From Cellvibrionaceae bacterium (GTDB lineage: Bacteria > Pseudomonadota > Gammaproteobacteria > Pseudomonadales > Cellvibrionaceae), in the NCBI GenBank assembly GCA_027012915.1, contig JALUYN010000621.1, forward strand, positions 1-6,584: a stretch of DNA of 6,584 bases, written 5' to 3'. Position 1 is the stretch's first letter; every line of letters begins with the position of its first letter. Position numbers and translations under genes: made by a program. The notes below the pieces were generated by a model. That model was given only the letters and a program-made list of their open reading frames with translations, did no database searches and was not told where the DNA came from. Shown piece by piece: positions 1 to 6,041 of the stretch.

Positions 1-84
1 ATGAATTCTCTAGTACCACAATCCTTACGCATTTGTTCCAGGCCTCGCCAACCAGTTTTTCCGTTGGGAAAGTGTAATCTGTGA
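1..84. other. Window edge: leader of the FHA gene, possible end or start of a neighbouring gene
   Basis: Two readings are open here and neither can be settled. On the plus strand, the frame starting at base 1 stays open for 27 codons and stops with TGA at 82-84. That stop overlaps the GTG start at 81 (a GTGA overlap of the kind found in operons), so this could be the tail of an upstream gene. On the minus strand, an open frame crosses the same bases, with an ATG at 32-30 preceded by GGA and running out of the window, so a divergent gene could begin here. Neither peptide is one I recognise. GGGA at 66-69 could serve as the ribosome-binding site for the gene at 81. Confidence 0.2.
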
Positions 85-935
85 TTGCACGCCAAAGAGA
101 AAATCAACCAGCTAATCCGAATACCCAAAATAACTACACCATTGGCACCGCAGCCTCCGCCAATCTGCGCCTGGACGACCCGGAACTTTCACCACAGCAT
201 GCGCAACTGATCACACAAGACCGTAAATTGGTGTTTCGCGCGCTGGTGAGCCAACCCCCTTGCACACTCAACGGCCAACTTGTCGACGAAGCAGAGGTCA
301 AACCGGGCGATACCCTTGCCATTGGCGACACAGAGCTGCTTATTCTGCACCCCCATGAATCCATCAGCCAGCCCGCACTGTCACAGGACCGAACACCACA
401 CTGGTCACTGGTTGCCACCAGTAGCTGGATGACGGGCAAGGAATTCAAAGTAGGAGCCGATAAGGTCCTGGTCGGACGCGGTTCACGATGTGAGCTGGCT
501 ATTCCCGGCACTCATTTATCACGGCAACACGCGGAATTGGAAGTGCGCGGCAATCAATTACTGGTGCGAGACCTGGGCTCGGCCAACGGCACGTTTATCA
601 ATAACCAACGCATCACCGAGGCGCTTGCCAATCAGGGCGATATCTACATGAATATGGCCTCTGCCGGCCTTGGTATTGGCTTGGGGATCAAGGACTTCCG
701 CGGGGTATTTGTTTTCCACGATCGCGAAGCGCTGGATAACTTTATCGAGAAGGGCTGGGACTTTTCAGGGCAAGCCGACGCTGCCGTCAAATCGGGCAAG
801 AAGGGAGACGAAGCCAGTGGCTCCGCCACCGTGATTCCGGGAGTAACGGTCTATCAGCTCACCGAAAACGGTATCGCCCTGCAGGCCACCCTGCAAGGCA
901 CCAAGTATTGGAAAAGTAAGAGATTGAACCAATAA
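81..935 (+). CDS. Tandem FHA-domain protein fused to a C-terminal half SYLF (Ysc84-like) domain
   Basis: The 284-residue protein has three parts. Residues about 19-89 form a degenerate FHA domain: YTIG-T lacks the usual Arg after Gly, followed by SPQHA, LNG and GDTLAIGD. Residues about 121-187 form a canonical FHA domain with VGR (R133), HLSRQH (S147, R148, H150) and SANGT (N169-T171), the residues that bind phosphothreonine peptides. From about residue 188 it changes abruptly to the C-terminal half of a SYLF/Ysc84 domain: YMNMASAGLG, then KDFRGVFVF, GWDFSGQADAA, YQLTENGIALQAT and GTKYWK. FHA2 lacks its last strands and SYLF lacks its first half and the secretion signal such proteins often carry. 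The start is GTG, with an in-frame TAA at 75-77 just upstream and GGGA at 66-69 as ribosome-binding site. Inference: a deletion fused two genes in frame, or the join is an assembly artefact. FHA2 may still bind phosphopeptides if it folds; activity of the half SYLF is doubtful. No signal peptide or membrane segment is seen, so it is probably cytoplasmic. Confidence 0.85.
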   Translation: MIARQRENQPANPNTQNNYTIGTAASANLRLDDPELSPQHAQLITQDRKLVFRALVSQPPCTLNGQLVDEAEVKPGDTLAIGDTELLILHPHESISQPALSQDRTPHWSLVATSSWMTGKEFKVGADKVLVGRGSRCELAIPGTHLSRQHAELEVRGNQLLVRDLGSANGTFINNQRITEALANQGDIYMNMASAGLGIGLGIKDFRGVFVFHDREALDNFIEKGWDFSGQADAAVKSGKKGDEASGSATVIPGVTVYQLTENGIALQATLQGTKYWKSKRLNQ

Positions 936-943
936 CCCGAGTA

Positions 944-1339
944 TCAGGTTATGTTCTGGATGGCTCCGTAGGCATCAATAGCGGAGCGATTCTGCTGGGG
1001 CGGTTCGGGCCGCTCCGACACCACCTCACCCGTATCGTTATCGATCACCGAGCCACTGCTGTCATCACGTTCACGACGCTCCGTTTGCAGCGCTGTCTGC
1101 GACAAAGTCACCCGATCCGGATCCGAAGGGTAACGCTGCCCACGAGCACTCGCATCATCAGAGCGAGTTGCCGGCTGTGGGGCTTCGGCACCCGTAGAGG
1201 GAGTGGAGGGCTCTACCGGCCGAGAGGTATTCACCGTCGCGGTGTTCTGCTGTCGCTCATCACGCAACTGGTTTGGTAAGCGCTCCGCCTGACGCACATT
1301 ATCCTGTAGAGAACTCCCTACATTGCCTGCAATTTCCAT
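944..1339 (-). CDS. Small polar, probably disordered protein of unknown function
   Basis: A 131-residue protein that I do not recognise as a named family. It is rich in Ser, Thr, Pro, Gln, Glu, Asp and Arg and has no signal peptide, membrane segment or Cys. Residues about 30-75 (PVEPSTPSTGAEAPQP and around) look like a low-complexity linker. The better-ordered parts are the N-terminus (MEIAGNVGSSLQ), a DRVTLSQTALQ motif at 75-85, and the tail, with DNDTGEVVSERPEPP at 100-114 and RSAIDAYGAIQN at 118-129. The 'D-V-LS' pattern is also seen in short flagellar regulators such as FlgM, but the rest does not match FlgM, so I make no such call. The ATG at 1339 is supported by an excellent Shine-Dalgarno. 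It lies 81 bases after the ggt stop on the same strand, so it could be co-transcribed with ggt or have its own promoter. Its stop is 8 bases from the stop of the FHA-SYLF gene, tail to tail. Confidence 0.8.
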   Translation of the reverse strand: MEIAGNVGSSLQDNVRQAERLPNQLRDERQQNTATVNTSRPVEPSTPSTGAEAPQPATRSDDASARGQRYPSDPDRVTLSQTALQTERRERDDSSGSVIDNDTGEVVSERPEPPQQNRSAIDAYGAIQNIT

Positions 1340-1343
1340 CGAG

Positions 1344-1351
1344 CACCTCCT
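1344..1351 (-). promoter_or_regulatory. Strong Shine-Dalgarno of the 131-residue protein
   Basis: Read on the minus strand this is AGGAGGTG, a near-perfect anti-16S match, with 6 bases between AGGAGG and the ATG at 1339. It fixes the start and is the main reason to believe this otherwise unrecognised gene is translated. Confidence 0.85.
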
Positions 1352-1380
1352 AAATCAAATTTCGGCGAACACCAGAACCT

Positions 1381-1413
1381 ATCAGTATAGCTGATCTGAG
1401 GCCTGATGGGCCT
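1381..1413. repeat. Two tandem short hairpins between ggt and the downstream small gene
   Basis: ATCAG/CTGAT arms (1381-1385 and 1391-1395, 5-base loop) are followed by AGGCC/GGCCT arms (1399-1403 and 1409-1413, 5-base loop). Both stems are perfect but only 5 bp, and neither is followed by a T-run in either direction, so this is not a standard intrinsic terminator. It may weakly attenuate read-through from ggt or stabilise an mRNA end. On the minus strand TATACT (1391-1386) also resembles a -10 box for the small gene, but no good -35 box lies upstream. Confidence 0.3.
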
Positions 1414-1420
1414 GTTAGCA

Positions 1421-3133
1421 CTATAACCCCACCGCGGCGGCATCGGGTTTGCGCGGGTCTGCAGCGCCATAGAAAAACCCATCTTCCCATAAAATCGACT
1501 GAGCACTGCCCATACCACGAACTTGTTGCACCTGGTGCCCCAGGCCACGCAACAACCGCAGAGTATCAGGACTGAAACCCGGCTCTACAAAGATACTGTC
1601 CGGCAGCCACTGATTGTGAAAACGGGGCACACTAACCGCCGCCGCCACATTCATCTTATGATCAACGGTGTTCACGATAGCCTGCAGAACCGTGGTAATA
1701 ATGCGACTGCCTCCCGGACTACCGGTCACCAGCCAGGGTTTACCCTCGCGAAACACAATGGTTGGCGTCATAGAGCTCAGCGGGCGCTTACCAGATTCAA
1801 TGCGATTAGCTTCCGCCCCGAGCAAACCATAAGCGTTTGGCACTCCCGGCTTGGCCGAAAAGTCGTCCATCTCATTATTGAGCAGGATGCCAGTGCCTGG
1901 AACCGTGATGCCCGAACCAAAGGAGAAATTCAGGGTATAGGTATTGGCTACGGCATTACCCTGCGCATCCATAATGGAGTAGTGCGTAGTGTCGGGACTC
2001 TCGTAGTCAAAATTCTGAGCTGGAGCCACTTCGTTGGCCAGCGTCGCATTCGTCTCTTTGATCTCGCTATAGAGTTTTCTGGCGTACCCCTTACTGATCA
2101 ACTCTTTTACTGGAACAGCAACAAAATCAGGGTCACCAAGATGAAGGCTTCGATCCGCGTAGGCGCGCTTCATCGCCTCTGTCATCCAGTGCATCGAAGC
2201 CGCGCTGCCATAGCCATAATCAGCCAGCGGAACCTGCTCCAGAATATTCAGCATTTGCACCAGGTGCACTCCGCCCGAGCTGGGAGGCGGCATGGAGGTC
2301 ACCTTATAGCCTCGGTAATCCCCCTGCACCACCGGGCGCTCAATAACGCGATAATCAGCCAGATCTTTAGCGGTAATCAAGCCTCCGCCGCGCTCCATCT
2401 CCGCAACAATGCGCTTGGCAATTGCACCTTCATAAAAAGCCTCGACTCCGTGGAGCTTGATCTGTTTCAGACTCCATGCAAGATCCGCCTGCACCAGTCG
2501 CTCACCCCGCTGATAAGCCTCACCACCGTCTTTGTAGTAGGCCTTAAGGGTAGCCGGGTTCTTTTTCAGATGTTTGTAAGCCTTGAGCTTTTGTGACAAA
2601 TCATAGGTTACGCCAAAGCCCTGCTGGGCCAACTCGATGGCAGGCTGAATTACCTGCTCGGGATTCATGGTGCCGTAGCGCTCCAACACGTGCAGCATCC
2701 CCGCCACCGTGCCAGGAACCCCAGCCGCCGCATGGGAAAAACGGGACTTGTTGGAGTCCACCTCACCTTCGGCGTTTAAGAATAAGTCGCGATGCGCCGC
2801 GGCCGGCGCCATTTCCCGATAATCGATAGCCAGAGTCTTATTCTCTTCAGCCAGGTGCAACAGCATAAAGCCGCCACCACCGAGATTGCCTGCACGCGGT
2901 AACACTACCGCCAGAGAGAAGCCCACCGCTACCGCCGCATCGACAGCATTACCGCCCTGGCGCAAAATTCGAGCACCGACCTCGCTGGCGATTCGATGTT
3001 GCGTTGCCACCATTCCTCGCTCGGCAACTACCGGATGGACAATGCCCGGGTCGCGCAAAATGGGGGCTTGCGAAAACGCCGGAGACGCCAGAACCAGCCA
3101 CAAAAAGCAGAATAGAGAAACGTTGAGTTTCAT
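1421..3133 (-). CDS. ggt: Periplasmic gamma-glutamyltransferase (glutathione hydrolase) precursor
   Basis: Gamma-glutamyltranspeptidase, an N-terminal nucleophile hydrolase that cleaves or transfers the gamma-glutamyl group of glutathione and related peptides in the periplasm. It has 570 residues from the ATG at 3133, against about 580 in E. coli. A signal peptide is clear: KLN, then a hydrophobic stretch to ASPAFS, with likely cleavage after S21. The catalytic Thr is T382 in DTTHYS, where the proenzyme self-cleaves into a large subunit (about 22-381) and a small one (382-570). Substrate-binding residues known from the E. coli structure are present: R106 (DYREMAPA), N402, D424 (NNEMDDF), S453-S454 (RPLSSM), G474-G475 (SPGGSR) and the lid-loop Tyr Y435. 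The C-terminus ends in YGAADPRKPDAAAVGL, as in the family. A TTG at 3145 would add four residues, but the ATG gives the better signal peptide and has GGA about 9 bases upstream. The gene is divergent from the receptor gene. The scissile bond is Asp-Thr, whereas E. coli has Gln-Thr. Confidence 0.97.
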   Translation of the reverse strand: MKLNVSLFCFLWLVLASPAFSQAPILRDPGIVHPVVAERGMVATQHRIASEVGARILRQGGNAVDAAVAVGFSLAVVLPRAGNLGGGGFMLLHLAEENKTLAIDYREMAPAAAHRDLFLNAEGEVDSNKSRFSHAAAGVPGTVAGMLHVLERYGTMNPEQVIQPAIELAQQGFGVTYDLSQKLKAYKHLKKNPATLKAYYKDGGEAYQRGERLVQADLAWSLKQIKLHGVEAFYEGAIAKRIVAEMERGGGLITAKDLADYRVIERPVVQGDYRGYKVTSMPPPSSGGVHLVQMLNILEQVPLADYGYGSAASMHWMTEAMKRAYADRSLHLGDPDFVAVPVKELISKGYARKLYSEIKETNATLANEVAPAQNFDYESPDTTHYSIMDAQGNAVANTYTLNFSFGSGITVPGTGILLNNEMDDFSAKPGVPNAYGLLGAEANRIESGKRPLSSMTPTIVFREGKPWLVTGSPGGSRIITTVLQAIVNTVDHKMNVAAAVSVPRFHNQWLPDSIFVEPGFSPDTLRLLRGLGHQVQQVRGMGSAQSILWEDGFFYGAADPRKPDAAAVGL

Positions 3134-3347
3134 AGAGAGATCCAATCATTTGGGAGCAAGTTGCGGCCGAATTTACCCATTTAACGAGCCAACAGCAAAT
3201 CTTAGTAATAACTACTATATTGTGACTGGATGTTCACTAATAGTTCTTTGGTTTGCCCAGGAGCTGCTTTATGGTTATCCCGTTCTCTGAACAGCCAGCT
3301 CTGTCCGGCTGGCAAAACAATAAAAAAGTATCAAGAGAGTAATCACA
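3134..3347. promoter_or_regulatory. Divergent promoter region between ggt and the TonB-dependent receptor
   Basis: This 214-base gap must hold the promoters of both genes. The AT-rich core is about 3196-3250. On the plus strand TATATT (3216-3221) matches a -10 box in five of six positions; on the minus strand TATAGT lies on nearly the same bases. Neither has a convincing -35 box at 16-18 bases, which suggests activator-dependent or non-sigma70 promoters, or that I have picked the wrong elements. Closer to the receptor, GCCAGC (3294-3299) and GCTGGC (3308-3313) can form a 6-bp hairpin in the leader. The receptor's Shine-Dalgarno is AAGAGAG at 3333-3339, 8 bases before its ATG. GCAA-G-TTGC at 3156-3164 is a minor dyad on the ggt side. 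Confidence 0.55.
3210..3245. promoter_or_regulatory. Imperfect nested dyad, candidate operator of the divergent region
   Basis: AACTACTA (3210-3217) pairs with TAATAGTT (3238-3245) at seven of eight positions, and inside it GTGA (3222-3225) pairs exactly with TCAC (3234-3237) across 8 bases. The two layers are offset, because the left half is four bases longer. It overlaps the candidate -10 boxes of both genes, where a repressor would block both. The regulator is unknown. TAGT-AATA-ACTA at 3203-3214 is an additional small palindrome alongside. Confidence 0.35.
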
Positions 3348-5861
3348 ATGAAAACTACCGACCGTTCAGCGCATATGCTGCGCCTGAAAACCCTCCCTCT
3401 CGCCGTCGCACTCGCTTCTATTACCCCCTTCACTGCAATGCATGCCAATGCATCGGCAATGATGGAAGAAGTCATTGTGACCGCGCAAAAGCGCGAGGAA
3501 AGTGTTCAGGATGTCCCCATTGCCATTACTGCCTTTTCCGGCGATGCCATCCAGGAAATGGGCGCCACCAATGTCAGTGATCTTGGCAAGGCCACTGCTG
3601 GCGTTGAGATGAACAACAACGGCGCACTGCAGCCTACCTACAATATTCGCGGCATTCAGACTTCTGACTTTACCGTTGGTTCTGATCCGGCAGTCGCTAT
3701 TTATGTCGACGGTGTATACGCCTCTCGCGGTGCGGGCGCAGAAGTGCCCTTCTCCGATGTTGAGCGGGTAGAAATTTTGAAAGGCCCACAGGGCACGCTG
3801 TTTGGCCGCAACGCCACCGGTGGTGCACTGCATATCATCACCAAGAAACCCTCCCTCGAAGAAGCCCAGGGCTCAATAACAGGCACCATCGGTAACTTTG
3901 ACCAACGAGATGTGGATTTTGCCTATTCAGCTCCCATTTCTGACACTCTGGCGTTCCGCGTCAGCGGCACTGTCAATCGCCGCGATGGCTGGAAGAAAAA
4001 TCTGACCGGCCCCGACAGTAACAGCGTCGACAGCCAGACTTTCCGCGCCTCTGTTCTCTGGACTCCATCCGACGAAACCGAGGTTATCTGGCGCGCCAAC
4101 TACGGCGACCTGGCGCAGAACTCTGGTACCGTTAACACCATTATCCCCAACGTATTTAACGCTGGCACCAGTGGTGCCACCTATCAGGATGAGTTCGACG
4201 ATATCACTCTGGACGGCGGCTCCACCGAAGAGCGGGATATGTTTGGGACCTCACTGGAGATTACCCACGAGTTTGAAAACTTCACCTTTACGTCCATTAC
4301 AGCCTACAGCAGCTTTAATGCTGACTTCTACAATGACGAAGATGGTTCGTCAGACCCACTGCATCACTTTCACTCAGACAACATTGATGACCAGGACCAG
4401 ATCTCTCAAGAATTCCGCATTACAGGGGAAACAGACAACCTCAAGTGGACTGCCGGGCTGACCTACAGCAAGGAACATGTCGACCACACCACAGTAGCCG
4501 AGTTTAACAACACTACTCTTGAGACTTTTGCTGTTTACGAGGCACTGAGTGGGAACAGGGACGCCTTTGCTGCCCTGGGCCTTACAGGCGACGCAATTTT
4601 TGGAGCGGGCGTTAATCCAAATGACTTCCAGGTTTCCAACAGCGTAAACAATGTTCGCTCAACTCTTGCTTTAGGCGGATTCGATGGTATCGCATTGGCC
4701 GGCTTCCTCGATGGCCTGGCAAATGCCGGCGGCGCACTGCAGCTGAGTTATCTCGCGGATATTCAGGCAAACTTTCTTTCAACTCCAGATCAATTGTGGG
4801 TTGAGACTGTAAGAAATACTGGAACCTATGAGAGCACGGCAATATACGGTGACGCTACCTATGCCATAAGCGACAGGACAAACCTTACTGTCGGCTTGAG
4901 ATACACTTACGACGAGAAGGAATTCACCACAGAAACAGGCTACCAGAACTCCATCACCTATGATCCTGACGGCCCTGGAGCACTTCCGACACTTCCGGTT
5001 GCGCTGGGTCTTGCATTCTACAATGGAGGCGTTGACGCTGGCTTTGTGCCGGATGTCCAAAGCGACGATTGGTCGGCGGTATCAGGCCGTATCGTCTTGG
5101 ATCACTGGATCAACGACGAAGTAATGGTGTTCGGTAGCATCTCCACTGGATTTAAGTCTGGCGGCTTTAACAGCCTCAGTTTCGGTCCAGGTATCGAACC
5201 ATCGTTCGACCAGGAAGAAGTTATCAACTATGAACTGGGCCTCAAGGGCGATTTCTTTGATGGTCAAGTTCGAGTCAACGCCTCAGCCTACTATTACGAG
5301 TACTCTGATCTGCAAGAACTTACTCTGGTAGGTGCCCCCATCCCAACCTATAACCTGCGCACCGCCGATGCGGAAGGCCAGGGTGTAGATCTGGAAGTAA
5401 TGTGGAGTGTTAGCGATCAACTGTTTATCGCGGCCAACTACAGCTACCTGGATACCGAGTACACCAAGTACCAGGTTCTGGCAGCAGCCGGGGAAACCGC
5501 AGCTGACGATAAAACCGGGGACCCGCGCGTCGACACACCGGAGAACAAGTTCAACCTTATGGCTGAATACACCATGCCGCTGGGTGAAATGGGCGATCTG
5601 GTTCTGCGCGCCGACTACAACTGGACGGACGAGCGACTGCAAGACGCCACAGACACCGTTGCGGATGACTACGAGCTGATCAACGCTCGCGCTACCCTCA
5701 ACAGTGCTGATGACAGCTGGTCCGTGGCCGCCTGGGTTATGAATGTCACCGATGAGGAAATTGCCGGAGGTTATGCAGGCCCGGCACGAGCCATCGGTTC
5801 AGAAACCGCATGGACCTACCCTCCCCGTACCTACGGTGTTGACCTGACCTACCGCTTCTAA
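3348..5861 (+). CDS. TonB-dependent outer-membrane receptor
   Basis: An 837-residue receptor that imports a ligand across the outer membrane using TonB-ExbBD energy. A signal peptide with a long basic n-region (LRLK) and hydrophobic core (LPLAVALASITPF) ends with likely cleavage after A37 (ANASA). The TonB box is EEVIVTA at 40-46. The plug domain (about 51-168) has NIRGIQ, YVDGVY and VERVEILKGPQGTLFGRNATGG. The rest is a 22-strand barrel judged by family. Typical late-barrel segments are present (YELGLKGDFFDGQ, TADAEGQGVDLE, NYSYLDTEY), and the protein ends in GVDLTYRF with the terminal aromatic residue required for outer-membrane insertion. The start at 3348 has AAGAGAG 8 bases upstream; M10 is a possible but unsupported alternative. 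This receptor class is expanded in marine gammaproteobacteria and sphingomonads, and its ligand cannot be read from sequence. A variable segment (about residues 382-530) holds a Gly/Ala-rich hydrophobic stretch at 443-477 and all four AGA/AGG arginine codons of the gene. It is divergent from ggt and ends at its own terminator. Confidence 0.96.
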   Translation: MKTTDRSAHMLRLKTLPLAVALASITPFTAMHANASAMMEEVIVTAQKREESVQDVPIAITAFSGDAIQEMGATNVSDLGKATAGVEMNNNGALQPTYNIRGIQTSDFTVGSDPAVAIYVDGVYASRGAGAEVPFSDVERVEILKGPQGTLFGRNATGGALHIITKKPSLEEAQGSITGTIGNFDQRDVDFAYSAPISDTLAFRVSGTVNRRDGWKKNLTGPDSNSVDSQTFRASVLWTPSDETEVIWRANYGDLAQNSGTVNTIIPNVFNAGTSGATYQDEFDDITLDGGSTEERDMFGTSLEITHEFENFTFTSITAYSSFNADFYNDEDGSSDPLHHFHSDNIDDQDQISQEFRITGETDNLKWTAGLTYSKEHVDHTTVAEFNNTTLETFAVYEALSGNRDAFAALGLTGDAIFGAGVNPNDFQVSNSVNNVRSTLALGGFDGIALAGFLDGLANAGGALQLSYLADIQANFLSTPDQLWVETVRNTGTYESTAIYGDATYAISDRTNLTVGLRYTYDEKEFTTETGYQNSITYDPDGPGALPTLPVALGLAFYNGGVDAGFVPDVQSDDWSAVSGRIVLDHWINDEVMVFGSISTGFKSGGFNSLSFGPGIEPSFDQEEVINYELGLKGDFFDGQVRVNASAYYYEYSDLQELTLVGAPIPTYNLRTADAEGQGVDLEVMWSVSDQLFIAANYSYLDTEYTKYQVLAAAGETAADDKTGDPRVDTPENKFNLMAEYTMPLGEMGDLVLRADYNWTDERLQDATDTVADDYELINARATLNSADDSWSVAAWVMNVTDEEIAGGYAGPARAIGSETAWTYPPRTYGVDLTYRF

Positions 5862-5885
5862 GCACCGTTCAGCGTCACCTATCAG

Positions 5886-5911
5886 AGCCCGGCTTTCACG
5901 CCGGGCTTTTT
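5886..5911 (+). terminator. Rho-independent terminator of the receptor gene
   Basis: AGCCCGGC (5886-5893) pairs perfectly with GCCGGGCT (5900-5907) around a 6-base loop. The T-run is TTTTT at 5907-5911, continuing into ATAT. It begins 25 bases after the receptor stop, so the receptor is probably a single-gene transcript and marR needs its own promoter. Confidence 0.93.
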
Positions 5912-5937
5912 ATATGCTTCGGTTTTAACTCCTCGCT

Positions 5938-5955
5938 TTGCGTTTATTAACGCAA
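5938..5955. promoter_or_regulatory. Perfect 18-bp dyad upstream of marR, candidate MarR operator
   Basis: TTGCGTT (5938-5944) and AACGCAA (5949-5955) are exact inverted repeats around TATT. Length, AT-rich centre and outer TTGC/GCAA ends resemble operators of MarR-family dimers, many of which bind 16-20 bp dyads upstream of their own gene. It lies 86 bases before the marR start and is not followed by a T-run, so it is unlikely to be a terminator. That it is bound by the adjacent regulator is inference. Confidence 0.5.
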
Positions 5956-5970
5956 GTTTCTGTTCGTTCC

Positions 5971-6031
5971 TTGGACACAAACACATCAAAATAGTAACCT
6001 ATATATACTTTATTCACTCTACAAGGTATAT
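5971..6031 (+). promoter_or_regulatory. Candidate marR promoter with a second weak dyad
   Basis: TATACT (6004-6009) matches the -10 consensus in five of six positions and lies in the AT-rich run before marR. The best -35-like element, TTGGAC at 5971-5976, is 27 bases away, too far for a classical pair; 17 bases upstream only ACACAT is found. ATATAC (6003-6008) and GTATAT (6026-6031) are inverted around 17 bases and overlap the -10 box, giving another possible binding site. The ribosome-binding site for marR is poor: AAGG at 6023-6026 is 15 bases from the ATG. Confidence 0.35.
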
Positions 6032-6041
6032 CTGGCTGATT

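Noticed and set aside
944..1339. Calling the 131-residue protein FlgM
   Set aside because: Only the short D-V-LS pattern is shared. The length and the C-terminal sigma-binding region do not match.
1340..1420. Sigma-28 (flagellar) promoter for the small gene, from GCCGAAAT on the minus strand at about 1360
   Set aside because: The -10-like part is imperfect and the bases 15 upstream (CTGA) do not resemble the TAAA -35 element.
1523..2596. A 357-codon open frame on the plus strand opposite ggt
   Set aside because: It is fully antisense to a gene with complete GGT motifs. The predicted protein is rich in His, Arg and Ile with no recognisable domain, as expected of a shadow frame in GC-rich coding DNA.
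3134..3145. TTG start at 3145 for ggt, adding MDLS to the protein
   Set aside because: No Shine-Dalgarno precedes the TTG. The ATG at 3133 gives a standard signal peptide beginning MKLNV and has GGA upstream.
2949..3149. A 66-codon minus-strand frame starting with ATG at 3149
   Set aside because: It overlaps the ggt signal-peptide region in another frame, has no family features and ends early. It is a shadow.
3221..3238. CRP-like site TGTGA...TCACT
   Set aside because: The half-sites are separated by 8 bases instead of the 6 required for a CRP site, and the right half lacks the final A. Kept only as part of a general dyad.
3294..3325. Terminator on the minus strand, from the GCCAGC/GCTGGC hairpin next to an A-rich run
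   Set aside because: Read on the minus strand, the T-rich run comes before the hairpin rather than after it, so it cannot work as an intrinsic terminator for that direction.
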